Source: Streptomyces microflavus (GTDB lineage Bacteria; Actinomycetota; Actinomycetes; Streptomycetales; Streptomycetaceae). Taken from it: a stretch of DNA of 64,000 nt. A model generated the notes under the pieces. It ran no database searches and had not been told where the DNA came from. It worked only from the letters and a program-made list of their open reading frames with translations. The DNA lies in NCBI RefSeq assembly GCF_014650075.1, contig NZ_BMUG01000007.1:310001-374000 (forward strand). The letters are read 5' to 3'. This document shows positions 45,158-54,815 of this stretch, piece after piece. Positions within the stretch are counted from its first letter, which is position 1. The number at the start of each line of letters is the position of its first letter. Both the position numbers and the translations under genes were made by a program.

Positions 45158-45323
45158 GCAGGGCGTTCCGTTCGGCTGCTCATGCGTCCGGAGCATAACG
45201 AGAGCCCAGAACTCATTTCACGGGACGCGCGCGGGTCCCTAACGTGGAGCCTGGACCGCCGACAGCGCGGCACACCGTTTCGTACCCCCCTCGTACCTCC
45301 TTCGTACCTCCGGAAGGCCGCCC

Positions 45324-46310
45324 GTGAACGTCCAGCGCAGTGCCGCAGAGCCGGCGGCCGCAGCCGTCGCCGTACCCGAGGCGGTGTCCGCCCTGGACGG
45401 TGCCGGACATAAGGCCGGGCGCGAGGCCGGCACCGGCCCCGGGCAGCCGGGGAGCGGGCGCCGGGCTGCGCTGGTGCCCATCGTGCTGGTGGTCGGGGGC
45501 GGCCTCTCCGTCCAGTTCGGCTCGGCCGTCGCGGCGCTGCTGATGCCGAAGGCGGGGGCGCTGGGTGTCGTCACGCTCCGGCTGGCGGCGGCCGCGCTGA
45601 TCCTGCTGGTGGTGTGCCGGCCGAAGCTGCGCGGCCACTCGCGCGCGGACTGGGGCACGGTGGTCGCCTTCGGCGTCGCGATGGGCGGCATGAACACGCT
45701 CTTCTACCAGGCGCTGGACCGCATCCCGCTCGGTATCGCCGTCACCCTGGAGGTGCTCGGCCCGCTCGCGCTCTCCGTGTTCGCCTCGCGCCGCCTGATC
45801 AACGTCCTGTGGGCCGGGCTCGCCCTGGTCGGTGTCGTCCTGCTGGGCGGCGGGGGCTTCGACCGTCTGGACCCGGTGGGTGCGGCGTACGCGCTGGCGG
45901 CCGGCGGGATGTGGGCCGCGTACATCGTGTTCAGCGCCCGCACCGGCCGCCGCTTCCCGCAGGCGGACGGCCTGGCCCTGGCGATGGTGGTGGCCGCGGT
46001 CCTCTCGCTGCCCCTGGGCATCTGGGAGTCCGGGTCGAAGCTCACGGTCCCCTCGACCCTCGCGCTCGGCGCGGCGGTGGCGGTCCTGAGCTCCGTCCTC
46101 CCGTACACCCTGGAACTCATGGCCCTGCGCCGCCTGCCCGCCTCCACGTTCGCGGTCATGATGAGCCTGGAACCGGCGATCGCGGCCACGGCGGGCTTCC
46201 TGATCCTGAACCAGGCCCTGTCCACCACGGACGCCCTCGCCATCGCGCTGGTCATCGGGGCGAGCATGGGCGCGGTACGCAGCCAGACGGGAGCGCGGCG
46301 GAAGGGCTGA
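45324..46310 (+). CDS. EamA/DMT-family exporter (RhtA-like)
   Basis: A 328-residue membrane protein with an extra 45-residue Ala/Gly-rich N-terminus and ten predicted helices in two EamA repeats (GGGLSVQFGSAVAALLMPKA; VAVLSSVLPYTLELMALRRL). RhtA-like members export threonine, homoserine and other metabolites. GTG 45324 follows GGAAGG. It is divergent from the LysR gene. Confidence 0.88.
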   Translation: MNVQRSAAEPAAAAVAVPEAVSALDGAGHKAGREAGTGPGQPGSGRRAALVPIVLVVGGGLSVQFGSAVAALLMPKAGALGVVTLRLAAAALILLVVCRPKLRGHSRADWGTVVAFGVAMGGMNTLFYQALDRIPLGIAVTLEVLGPLALSVFASRRLINVLWAGLALVGVVLLGGGGFDRLDPVGAAYALAAGGMWAAYIVFSARTGRRFPQADGLALAMVVAAVLSLPLGIWESGSKLTVPSTLALGAAVAVLSSVLPYTLELMALRRLPASTFAVMMSLEPAIAATAGFLILNQALSTTDALAIALVIGASMGAVRSQTGARRKG

Positions 46311-46332
46311 GGGCTTCGGCCGTGGGCGCCGG

Positions 46333-47046
46333 TCACCACGTGCAGGGCGCCCGGAGGTCGGTGATGGAGTCGGCGAGTTCGGCCGGGTGGGCGGGCCACC
46401 CCGTCCGGTGCCAGTGTTCGATCCGCCAGGAGAGCCGGCGCGGCCACAGCGGGGTGGCGGGCAGCTCGGCCACGGGGATCCAGACGGGGGTGCCGCCGTA
46501 GGTGTCCAGCGTCTCGGGAGGGCCGATGCGTCCCTCGGCCGTCATGAGGAAGTAGTGCTCGTACCGGCCCCCCTTCCAGACCCGCGCCACCTCCCGCCCG
46601 ACGCTCCCGAGCAGACCGGTCTCCTCGCGGAGCTCCCGTACGGCGGCTTCCTCGGGCGTCTCGCCGGCCTCGACCCCGCCGCCCGGGATCTCGTAGTACG
46701 GGCCGTCCTCGTCCGGGTCCTGGAAGCGGATCAGCAGCAGGTGCCCGTCCCGGATCAGGATCGCCCCGGCCCGGACCCGTACGGGAGGAACGGCGGCCGG
46801 ATCGTCCACCTGCACCGCCCCGGTGGGCCCGGCCCCCTCCGCCCAGGCCCGCAGGACGGTCTCCGCCGTGCCGACCGGCCATATGCGGGCGTGCAGGGCC
46901 TCGTCCAGGGAGAGCGCGTGCGGCGGGCCCGGGGGTGTGGCCGTACCGGGGAACGCGTAGCGGACGGGTCCTGCGTCGCGGCGCTCCTCCAGGACGAGCC
47001 GGTCGCCGTCGAAGCGCGGTTCCACCAGCTGGGGTTCGGCAGTCAT
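46333..47046 (-). CDS. NUDIX hydrolase
   Basis: The 237-residue protein has an N-terminal 90-residue region and a NUDIX domain with the box beginning GGGVEAGETPEEAAVRELRE (ending ETG), which coordinates the metal and cleaves nucleoside-diphosphate-linked compounds. Following segments include YEHYFLMTAEGRIGPPE and TPLWPRRLSWRIEHW. Substrate unknown. It is convergent with the EamA gene. Confidence 0.9.
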   Translation of the reverse strand: MTAEPQLVEPRFDGDRLVLEERRDAGPVRYAFPGTATPPGPPHALSLDEALHARIWPVGTAETVLRAWAEGAGPTGAVQVDDPAAVPPVRVRAGAILIRDGHLLLIRFQDPDEDGPYYEIPGGGVEAGETPEEAAVRELREETGLLGSVGREVARVWKGGRYEHYFLMTAEGRIGPPETLDTYGGTPVWIPVAELPATPLWPRRLSWRIEHWHRTGWPAHPAELADSITDLRAPCTW

Positions 47047-47261
47047 CGGCGGAGGTTAGCAGCGGGGCGGAACGTCACACGGGCGCCGGGAACGAGAACC
47101 GGACACCGGGTCGGCCGCTCCGACGGTTCCGACGGCGGCGGCTCCGACGGCTCCGATACCGAGAGCCGGGGCCGGGCAGAAAATCATGCAAGCGTGCTTG
47201 ATTGTTTCCCGGACCGCTGCCATGCTCCTGGGCACCACACCCGGTCCCGAGGGGAGCGCAC

Positions 47262-48068
47262 GTGTCCGATGTCGCAGCGGTGGTCGACGATCTGCGCGAG
47301 GAGAGCGACGAACTCGACGTCCTGGTAGGGGTGCTGGAGCCTGGCCGGTGGGCCGACCGGACCCCCGCCGAGGGGTGGACCGTCGCCCACCAGATCGCCC
47401 ACCTCGCCTGGACCGACGAGGTCGCGCTGCTGGCGGCCACCGAGCCGGAACGGTTCGGCGACGAGGTGACCAAGGCCCTCGCCGCCCCCGAATCCTTCGT
47501 CGACGAGGCGGCGCAGGCCTTGGTCGACGCCCACGCCCCGGACGCCCTGCTCGCCCGGTGGCGGGACGGGCGGCAGCGGCTGGACAAGGTGCTGCGGGAC
47601 GCCCCCGCCGGGACCCGGATCCCCTGGTACGGGCCGCCGATGAGCGTCGCGTCCATGGCGAGCGCCCGACTGATGGAGACCTGGGCCCACGGCCAGGACA
47701 TCGCCGACGCCCTCGGTGCCACCCGCGCCCCGACCGCCCGGCTGCGGCACGTCGCACGGATCGGGGTGCGGGCCCGGAACTACGCCTACGCGGTACGGGG
47801 CATCACCGCACCCGAGACCGAGTTCCGCGTCGAACTCCAGGCACCGGACGGTGAGTTGATCGCCTACGGCCCCGAGGGCGCCGCCCAGCGCGTCACCGGG
47901 CCGCTCCTCGACTTCTGCCTCCTGGTCACCCAGCGCGCCCACCGCGCCGACCTCGCCGTCACCGCCGAGGGGCATGAGGCGGACCAGTGGCTCTCCATCG
48001 CCCAGGCCTTCGCCGGCCCTCCCGGGCCGGGCCGCCTGCCCCGCGCGGAGCAGGACGGCAACCGGTGA
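47262..48068 (+). CDS. TIGR03084-family metal-binding protein
   Basis: The 268-residue protein carries DinB/maleylpyruvate-isomerase-like metal ligands (TPAEGWTVAHQIAHLAWTDE near residue 40, MSVASMASARLMETWAHGQD near 135). It matches the TIGR03084 group, which often sits beside acyclic-terpene/acyl-CoA carboxylase genes. GTG 47262 follows GAGGGGAG. Its stop overlaps the AtuA start by GTGA, so it is the first gene of the catabolic operon. Activity unknown. Confidence 0.85.
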   Translation: MSDVAAVVDDLREESDELDVLVGVLEPGRWADRTPAEGWTVAHQIAHLAWTDEVALLAATEPERFGDEVTKALAAPESFVDEAAQALVDAHAPDALLARWRDGRQRLDKVLRDAPAGTRIPWYGPPMSVASMASARLMETWAHGQDIADALGATRAPTARLRHVARIGVRARNYAYAVRGITAPETEFRVELQAPDGELIAYGPEGAAQRVTGPLLDFCLLVTQRAHRADLAVTAEGHEADQWLSIAQAFAGPPGPGRLPRAEQDGNR

Positions 48069-49807
48069 CCGGCACCCCCGCCCCCGGGCCCCTCCGGATC
48101 GGCAACGCCTCCGGCTTCTACGGCGACCGCTTCGACGCCGTACGCGAGATGCTCACCGGCGGCCCCCTCGACGTCCTCACCGGCGACTACCTCGCCGAGC
48201 TGACCATGCTGATCCTCGGCCGCAGCCGCCTCAAGGACCCGGAGAAGGGCTACGCCACCACCTTCCTGCGCCAGCTCGAAGAAGGGCTCGGCCTCGCCCA
48301 CGAGCGCGGGGTGAAGATCGTCACCAACGCGGGCGGCCTCAACCCGGCCGGACTGGCCGACGCCATACGGAAGTTGGCCGCCAGGGTCGGGGTGCCGGTC
48401 GCCGTCGCCCATGTCGAGGGCGACAGCCTGCCCGTGCCGGACGGGTTCCTCACGGCCAACGCCTACCTCGGCGGCTCCGGCATCGCCGCCTGCCTGCGCG
48501 CCGGGGCCGACATCGTCGTCACCGGCCGGGTCACCGACGCGGCCCTCGTCACCGGCCCGGCCGCCGCCCACTTCGGCTGGGCCCCCGACGACCTGGACGC
48601 CCTCGCGGGGGCCGTGGTCGCCGGGCACGTCCTGGAGTGCGGTACGCAGGCGACCGGCGGCAACTACGCCTTCTTCAGCACCCACGACATCCGCCGCCCC
48701 GGCTTCCCGCTCGCCGAGATCCACGCCGACGGCTCCTCCGTGATCACCAAGCACGACGGTACGGGGGGCGTCGTCGACCTCTCCACCGTCACCGCCCAGC
48801 TCCTGTACGAGACCGGCGGAGCCCGGTACGCCGGCCCCGACGTCACCGCCCGCCTCGACACCGTACGGCTCACGCCAGACGGCCCCGACCGGGTCCGCAT
48901 CGACGGGGTGCGCGGCGAGGCACCGCCCCCGACCCTCAAGGCCGGGCTCTCCCGGCTCGGCGGCTGGCGCAACGAGGTCGTCTTCGTCCTCACGGGCCTG
49001 GACATCGAGGCCAAGGCCCGCCTGGTGGAAGCCCAGTTCGACGATGCCCTGGAGCGGGGCGGTGCGCGGCGGCCCGAGGAGGTGCGCTGGGAGCTGGTCC
49101 GCACCGACCGGGACGACGCCGACACCGAGGAGCGGGCCAGCGCCCTGCTCCGGCTCGTCGTCCGCGACCGGGACTCCGACGCGGTGGGCCGGGCCGTCTC
49201 CGGAGCCGCCGTCGAACTGGCCCTCGGCAGCTACCCGGGCTTCCACGTCACCGCCCCACCCGGAAAGGGCGCTCCCTACGGGGTGTTCGAGGCCGTCCAC
49301 ATACCGGCGGGGGACGTCGAGCACACCGCCGTGCTGCCGGACGGAGGCCGCGAAGCCCTTGAACCACCCTCCAGCACCCGGCTGTTGGAGGGACTTGACG
49401 AGCCGCCGCTCCCCGACCCGTACCCCGCCGGGCCTACCCGCCGCGCCCCCCTCGGACTCGTCGCGGGCGCCCGCAGCGGCGACAAGGGCGGCGACGCCAA
49501 CGTGGGTGTCTGGGTGCGGGACGACGACGCGTGGCGGTGGCTGGCGCACGAGCTGACCGTGGCGCGGTTCCGGGAACTCCTCCCGGAGACCGCCGAACTC
49601 ACCGTCGTACGCCATGTCCTGCCCAACCTGCGCGCCCTGAACTTCACCGTGCACGGGCTCCTGGGGGAGGGAGTGGCCGCGCAGGCCCGGTTCGACCCCC
49701 AAGCCAAGGCAGTGGGGGAGTGGCTGCGGTCGCGGTGGCTGCCCATTCCCGTACCCCTGCTGGAGCGCGACCACGGCCACGGCCCGTCACCGGAGGTGTC
49801 CGCATGA
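48065..49807 (+). CDS. AtuA-family protein (acyclic terpene utilisation)
   Basis: The 580-residue protein has the AtuA core (RIGNASGFYGDRFDAVREML, DYLAELTMLILGRSRLKDPE, VKIVTNAGGLNPAGLADAIR) and the AtuA C-terminal domain (GLVAGARSGDKGGDANVGVW). AtuA is needed for citronellol/geraniol catabolism in Pseudomonas, but its biochemical role is not settled. GTG 48065 overlaps the previous stop and the next ATG overlaps its own. It sits just before the carboxylase subunits. Confidence 0.88.
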   Translation: MTGTPAPGPLRIGNASGFYGDRFDAVREMLTGGPLDVLTGDYLAELTMLILGRSRLKDPEKGYATTFLRQLEEGLGLAHERGVKIVTNAGGLNPAGLADAIRKLAARVGVPVAVAHVEGDSLPVPDGFLTANAYLGGSGIAACLRAGADIVVTGRVTDAALVTGPAAAHFGWAPDDLDALAGAVVAGHVLECGTQATGGNYAFFSTHDIRRPGFPLAEIHADGSSVITKHDGTGGVVDLSTVTAQLLYETGGARYAGPDVTARLDTVRLTPDGPDRVRIDGVRGEAPPPTLKAGLSRLGGWRNEVVFVLTGLDIEAKARLVEAQFDDALERGGARRPEEVRWELVRTDRDDADTEERASALLRLVVRDRDSDAVGRAVSGAAVELALGSYPGFHVTAPPGKGAPYGVFEAVHIPAGDVEHTAVLPDGGREALEPPSSTRLLEGLDEPPLPDPYPAGPTRRAPLGLVAGARSGDKGGDANVGVWVRDDDAWRWLAHELTVARFRELLPETAELTVVRHVLPNLRALNFTVHGLLGEGVAAQARFDPQAKAVGEWLRSRWLPIPVPLLERDHGHGPSPEVSA

Positions 49808-51402
49808 CCGTCCTGCCCACCGGGCTCGACACCAACAGCCCCGAGTACGCGGCGAATCGGGCCGCCCTGCTGGAGAAGCTGACCGAGCTGGAGGCCGAGC
49901 ACGCCAAGGCGCTCGCGGGCGGCGGCGAGAAGTACGTGGCCCGGCACCGGGGGCGCGGCAAGCTCCCGGCGCGGGAGCGGATCGAGCTGCTCGTGGACCC
50001 CGACACCCCGTTCCTGGAGCTGTCGCCCCTGGCCGCCTGGGGCAGTGATTACGCGGTGGGCGCCTCGCTCATCACCGGGATCGGGGTGGTGGAGGGCGTC
50101 GAGTGCCTGATCACCGCCAACGACCCGACCGTACGCGGCGGAGCGTCGAACCCGTGGACGCTGAAGAAGGCCCTGCGCGCCAACGAGATCGCCTTCGCCA
50201 ACCGGCTCCCTTGCATCAGCCTGGTGGAGTCGGGTGGCGCCGACCTGCCGTCGCAGAAGGAGATCTTCATTCCTGGCGGGGCGCTCTTCCGGGACATCAC
50301 CCGGCTCTCCGCCGCCGGAATCCCCACCGTGGCCGTGGTGTTCGGCAACTCGACCGCCGGAGGCGCGTACGTCCCCGGGATGTCCGACCACGCCGTGATG
50401 ATCCGGGAGCGGTCGAAGGTCTTCCTGGGCGGACCGCCGCTGGTGAAGATGGCGACCGGCGAGGAGAGCGACGACGAGTCCCTGGGCGGGGCCGAGATGC
50501 ACGCCCGTACGTCGGGTCTCGCCGACCACTTCGCCGTCGACGAGCAGGACGCGATCCGGCAGGCCCGGCGTATCGTCGCCCGCTTCAACTGGCGTAAGGC
50601 ACATGCTGATCCGGGCCCCGCCGAGCCGCCGAAGTACGACGAGGACGAGCTGCTCGGGATCGTGCCGGGCGACCTGAAGGTGCCCTTCGACCCGCGCGAG
50701 GTGATCGCCCGGCTGGTCGACGGCTCGGACTTCGACGCGTTCAAGCCGCTGTACGGGACGAGCCTGGTGACGGGGTGGGCGCGGCTGCACGGGTATCCCG
50801 TCGGGATCCTCGCCAACGCGCAGGGGGTGCTGTTCAGCGAGGAGTCGCAGAAGGCCGCCCAGTTCATCCAGCTGGCGAACCAGCGGGACATTCCGCTGCT
50901 CTTCCTCCACAACACCACCGGCTACATGGTCGGCAAGGAGTACGAGCAGGGCGGCATCATCAAGCACGGCGCGATGATGATCAACGCGGTCGCCAACTCG
51001 AAGGTCCCGCACCTGTCGGTCCTGATGGGTGCCTCGTACGGGGCCGGGCACTACGGGATGTGCGGCCGCGCCTACGACCCGCGCTTCCTCTTCGCCTGGC
51101 CGAGCAGCAAGTCCGCCGTCATGGGGCCGCAGCAGCTCGCCGGGGTCCTCTCCATCGTGGCCCGTGCGTCCTCCGCAGCGAAGGGGCTGCCGTACGACGA
51201 CGAGGCGGACGCCGGGCTGCGCGCGATGGTGGAGCAGCAGATCGAGGCGGAGTCGCTGCCGATGTTCCTGTCCGGGCGGCTGTACGACGACGGGGTCATC
51301 GACCCGCGCGACACCCGGACCGTCCTCGGGATGTGCCTGTCCGCGATCCACACCGCACCGGTCGAGGGCGCCCGCGGCGGCTTCGGCGTCTTCCGGATGT
51401 GA
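49804..51402 (+). CDS. Acyl-CoA carboxylase, carboxyltransferase (beta) subunit
   Basis: The 532-residue protein has two crotonase-fold carboxyltransferase halves: GRGKLPARERIELLVDPDTP, VGNSTAGGAYVPGMSDH-like oxyanion segment (GNSTAGGAYVPGMSDHAVMI), and GASYGAGHYGMCGRAYDPRF in the second half. This resembles methylcrotonoyl- or geranyl-CoA carboxylases more than acetyl-CoA carboxylase. It uses carboxybiotin from the alpha subunit encoded next to carboxylate a branched enoyl-CoA. Start ATG overlaps the AtuA stop. Confidence 0.9.
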   Translation: MTVLPTGLDTNSPEYAANRAALLEKLTELEAEHAKALAGGGEKYVARHRGRGKLPARERIELLVDPDTPFLELSPLAAWGSDYAVGASLITGIGVVEGVECLITANDPTVRGGASNPWTLKKALRANEIAFANRLPCISLVESGGADLPSQKEIFIPGGALFRDITRLSAAGIPTVAVVFGNSTAGGAYVPGMSDHAVMIRERSKVFLGGPPLVKMATGEESDDESLGGAEMHARTSGLADHFAVDEQDAIRQARRIVARFNWRKAHADPGPAEPPKYDEDELLGIVPGDLKVPFDPREVIARLVDGSDFDAFKPLYGTSLVTGWARLHGYPVGILANAQGVLFSEESQKAAQFIQLANQRDIPLLFLHNTTGYMVGKEYEQGGIIKHGAMMINAVANSKVPHLSVLMGASYGAGHYGMCGRAYDPRFLFAWPSSKSAVMGPQQLAGVLSIVARASSAAKGLPYDDEADAGLRAMVEQQIEAESLPMFLSGRLYDDGVIDPRDTRTVLGMCLSAIHTAPVEGARGGFGVFRM

Positions 51403-51494
51403 CCCGCGCATGAGGCCCCACGAGGAACCGTCCGGATGTGACCCGCGCATGAGGCCCCACGAGGAACCGTCCGGATGTGACCCGCTCATGAGGA
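51392..51494. repeat. 39-bp tandem repeat spanning the beta-alpha carboxylase junction
   Basis: Copies begin at 51392, 51431 and 51470 (the last partial). Each carries the beta-subunit terminus with its TGA stop (CCGGATGTGACCC) and an ATGAGG motif. The 39-bp unit is 13 codons, so the frame of the downstream gene stays open across all copies. Confidence 0.88.
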
Positions 51495-51499
51495 GAGAC

Positions 51500-53515
51500 G
51501 TGATCCACTCCCTGCTCGTCGCCAACCGGGGCGAGATCGCCTGCCGGATCTTCCGCACCTGCCGTGACCTGGGCATCACCACGGTCGCCGTGTACTCCGA
51601 CGCGGACGCCGGGGCCCTGCACGTACGGGAGGCGGACCTCGCCGTACGGCTGCCGGGGTCCGCCCCCGCCGACACCTATCTGCGCGGCGACCTCGTCGTG
51701 GCCGCCGCCCTGGCCGCCGGGGCGGACGCCGTCCACCCGGGCTACGGCTTCCTCTCCGAGAACGCCGCCTTCGCCGCCGCCGTCCAGGACGCGGGGCTCA
51801 CGTGGGTCGGGCCGCCGGTCAAGGCCATCGAGCTGATGGCCTCCAAGACCCGGGCCAAGGAGCTGATGGGCGGGGCGGGGGTGCCGCTGCTGGCCCCCGT
51901 GGACCCGGCCACGGCGAGCGAGGACGATCTGCCGTTGCTGCTGAAGGCGGCGTCGGGCGGGGGCGGGCGCGGGATGCGGATCGTCCGCGAACTCGGCTCA
52001 CTCCCGGCCGAGTTGCTGGCGGCCGCCGCCGAGGCCGCGTCCGCCTTCGGGGACGGGGAGGTGTTCGCGGAGCCGTACGTGGAGCGGGGCCGGCACGTCG
52101 AGGTGCAGGTCATGGCCGACGCGTACGACACCGTGTGGGCGCTCGGGACCCGGGACTGCTCGCTCCAGCGCCGCCACCAGAAGGTCATCGAGGAGGCCCC
52201 GGCACCCGGTCTGGACGAGGGCCTGCGCACCCGGCTGCACGATGCGGCCGTGGCGGCTGCTCGGGCGGTCGGCTACCGGGGGGCGGGGACCGTGGAGTTC
52301 CTCGTCTCCGCCGAGGGGCGGCCGTACTTCCTGGAGATGAACACCCGCCTCCAGGTCGAACACCCGGTGACGGAGGCCGTGTTCGGGGTGGACCTGGTCG
52401 CCCTGCAACTGCGGGTCGCGGAGGGGGAACCACTGGACCCGGTGCTTCCTGCGGCCTCGGGCCACGCGGTGGAGGCCCGGCTCTACGCCGAGGACCCCGC
52501 GCGCGACTGGCAGCCGCAGACCGGAGCACTGCTCACGCTGGAGGTGCCGGACGCGCCCGGACTGCGCCTGGACACCGGGTACACCGGCGGCGACACCATC
52601 GGCGTGCACTACGACCCGATGCTGGCCAAGGTCATCGCCCACGCCCCGACCCGCACCGAGGCGGTCCGGCTGCTGGCCGGAGCCCTGGAACGGACCCGTA
52701 TCCACGGCCCGGTCACCAACCGCGAGCTGCTCGTACGGTCCCTGCGCCACCCGGACTTCGCGGCGGCGCGCCTGGACACCGGGTTCTACGACCGGCACCT
52801 GGCGGACCTGACCGCCCCGGGAGCCGGTGACCCCGCCACCGCCGCCCTCGCCGCCGCCCTGGCGGAAGCCGTACGCGCCACGGCCTCCCCGGGCCCCGCC
52901 CCCACCCGTTTCGGCGCCTGGCGCAACCTCCCCTCCCAGCCACAGGTCAAGCGCTTCCGCAGCGAACCGGACGGCACCGAGCACGAGATCGCCTACCGCA
53001 CCCCGCGCACCGGCACCCCGGAGCCGTACGACGCCCCCGGCGTCCGGGTCCTCGCCGCGGCCCCCGACCGGGTCACCCTCGAACTGGACGGCGTGACCCG
53101 CCACTTCGAGCTCGCCAGGGACCGCGACCGGCTCCACGTGGACACCGCCGGAGCCTCGTACACCTTCACCGCCCTGCCCCGCTTCACCGACCCCGCCACG
53201 CAGACCGACCCCGGCTCCCTCCTCGCCCCGATGCCCGGCACCGTCGTCCGCCTCGCGGAGGGCCTGGCGCCTGGGGCCCGGGTCGAGGCCGGGCAGCCGC
53301 TGATCTGGCTGGAGGCGATGAAGATGGAACACCGCATCCTCGCCCCCGCCTCCGGCACCCTCACCGCCCTGCACGCCGCCCCCGGCCACCAGGTCGAGGT
53401 GGGCGCGCTGCTCGCCGTGGTCCAGGAGGACCCGGACGCCACCCCCGTAGCCGCATCCGCACCCGCACCCGCACCCGCACCCGCATCCGCATCCGTACCG
53501 GAGGAGAACGCATGA
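51500..53515 (+). CDS. Acyl-CoA carboxylase, biotin-carboxylase/biotinyl (alpha) subunit
   Basis: The 671-residue protein combines biotin carboxylase (LLVANRGEIACRIFRTCRDL, HPGYGFLSENAAFAAA, GGGGRGMRIVRE for ATP-grasp, FLEMNTRLQVEHPVTE) with a C-terminal biotinyl domain (APMPGTVVRLAEGLAPGARV, biotinylated Lys in EAMKMEH). A repetitive Ala-Pro tail (encoded by hexamers at 53453-53500) ends the chain. GTG 51500 follows AGGAG; ATG 51488 (MRRDVIHS) and ATGs inside the tandem repeat are in frame too. It pairs with the beta subunit. Confidence 0.9.
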   Translation: MIHSLLVANRGEIACRIFRTCRDLGITTVAVYSDADAGALHVREADLAVRLPGSAPADTYLRGDLVVAAALAAGADAVHPGYGFLSENAAFAAAVQDAGLTWVGPPVKAIELMASKTRAKELMGGAGVPLLAPVDPATASEDDLPLLLKAASGGGGRGMRIVRELGSLPAELLAAAAEAASAFGDGEVFAEPYVERGRHVEVQVMADAYDTVWALGTRDCSLQRRHQKVIEEAPAPGLDEGLRTRLHDAAVAAARAVGYRGAGTVEFLVSAEGRPYFLEMNTRLQVEHPVTEAVFGVDLVALQLRVAEGEPLDPVLPAASGHAVEARLYAEDPARDWQPQTGALLTLEVPDAPGLRLDTGYTGGDTIGVHYDPMLAKVIAHAPTRTEAVRLLAGALERTRIHGPVTNRELLVRSLRHPDFAAARLDTGFYDRHLADLTAPGAGDPATAALAAALAEAVRATASPGPAPTRFGAWRNLPSQPQVKRFRSEPDGTEHEIAYRTPRTGTPEPYDAPGVRVLAAAPDRVTLELDGVTRHFELARDRDRLHVDTAGASYTFTALPRFTDPATQTDPGSLLAPMPGTVVRLAEGLAPGARVEAGQPLIWLEAMKMEHRILAPASGTLTALHAAPGHQVEVGALLAVVQEDPDATPVAASAPAPAPAPASASVPEENA

Positions 53516-54672
53516 GCACCGTCCTCGAAACCGAAGAGCACCAGGCGCTCCGCGCCGCCGTCGCCGCCCTCGGAAAGCGTTACGGGCGCGACTACATGAC
53601 CACCGTCATCCGCGAGGGCTCCCACACCCACGAGCTGTGGGCGGAGGCCGCCAAGCTCGGCTACCTCGGGGTGAACCTCCCCGAGGAGTACGGCGGCGGA
53701 GGCGGCGGCATGGCCGAACTCTCCATAGTGCTGGAGGAGTTGGGCGCGGCCGGCTCGCCCCTCCTCATGATGATCGTCTCCCCCGCGATCTGCGGCACGG
53801 TCATCGCCCGCTTCGGCACGGACGAACAGAAACAGAAGTGGCTGCCGGGCCTCGCCGACGGCACCCTCACCATGGCCTTCGGGATCACCGAGCCCGACGC
53901 CGGTTCCAACTCCCACCGGATCACCACCACCGCCCGCCGCGACGGCACGGACTGGCTGCTCACCGGCCGCAAGGTCTTCGTCTCCGGCGTCGACATCGCC
54001 GACGCGACCCTGATCGTGGGCCGCACCGAGGACGCCCGCTCCGGGAAGCTGAAGCCCTGCCTCTTCATCGTGCCGCGCGACGCCGAAGGGTTCGGGCGGA
54101 ACCAGATCGACATGGAACTCCACGCCCCCGAGAAGCAGTTCGAGCTCGTCCTGGACGACGTACGGCTGCCGGCCGAGGCCCTGGTGGGCGACGAGGACGC
54201 GGGGCTGCTCCAGCTCTTCGCCGGGCTGAACCCGGAGCGGATCATGACGGCCGCGTTCGGCATCGGGATGGGCCGCTTCGCGCTCGGCAAGGCCGTCGAG
54301 TACGCCCGTACCCGCCAGGTCTGGAAGGCCCCGATCGGCTCCCACCAGGCCATCGCGCACCCGCTCGCCACCGCGCACATCGACCTGGAGCTGTCCCGCC
54401 TGATGATGCAGAAGGCCGCCCGACTCTACGACGACGGCGACGACATCGGGGCGGGCGAGGCCGCGAACATGGCGAAGTACGCGGCCGGCGAGGCGTGCGT
54501 GAAGGCGGTCGACCAGGCCGTCCACACCCTCGGCGGCAACGGTCTGACCCGCGAGTACGGGCTCGCCTCCCTGATCACCGCGTCCCGGGTGGCCCGGATC
54601 GCGCCGGTCAGCCGGGAGATGATCCTCAACTACGTCTCACACCAGTCGCTGGGCCTGCCGAAGTCGTACTAG
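53512..54672 (+). CDS. Acyl-CoA dehydrogenase
   Basis: The 386-residue flavoprotein has ACAD segments GITEPDAGSNS, GRKVFVSGVDIADATLIVGR, LNPERIMTAAFGIGMGRFAL and HTLGGNGLTREYGLASLITA. It oxidises an acyl-CoA to the trans-2-enoyl-CoA using FAD and passes electrons to ETF. Start ATG overlaps the alpha-subunit stop. Placed beside the carboxylase, it likely generates the enoyl-CoA that is carboxylated, as in leucine and acyclic terpene catabolism. Confidence 0.9.
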   Translation: MSTVLETEEHQALRAAVAALGKRYGRDYMTTVIREGSHTHELWAEAAKLGYLGVNLPEEYGGGGGGMAELSIVLEELGAAGSPLLMMIVSPAICGTVIARFGTDEQKQKWLPGLADGTLTMAFGITEPDAGSNSHRITTTARRDGTDWLLTGRKVFVSGVDIADATLIVGRTEDARSGKLKPCLFIVPRDAEGFGRNQIDMELHAPEKQFELVLDDVRLPAEALVGDEDAGLLQLFAGLNPERIMTAAFGIGMGRFALGKAVEYARTRQVWKAPIGSHQAIAHPLATAHIDLELSRLMMQKAARLYDDGDDIGAGEAANMAKYAAGEACVKAVDQAVHTLGGNGLTREYGLASLITASRVARIAPVSREMILNYVSHQSLGLPKSY

Positions 54673-54815
54673 AACCCGCGGCCGGCGGAGAACCCGAGCC
54701 GTCCGACCTCTCCCCCTTCTCCATCCCCAGGGGCGATTCTGACTCTCCACACCCGCACGGCGCCCCGCGCCGCCTCCCGGGCGGCGCGGGCCTCCGCGAC
54801 GACAGGGGTACTGCC

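Noticed and set aside
47864-49780. A 638-codon minus-strand frame over AtuA
   Set aside because: Gly/Asp/Val-rich low-complexity product, antisense to a clear AtuA gene.
53453-53500. GCACCC/GCATCC hexamer repeats as a regulatory element
   Set aside because: They lie inside the carboxylase alpha gene and encode its Ala-Pro tail.
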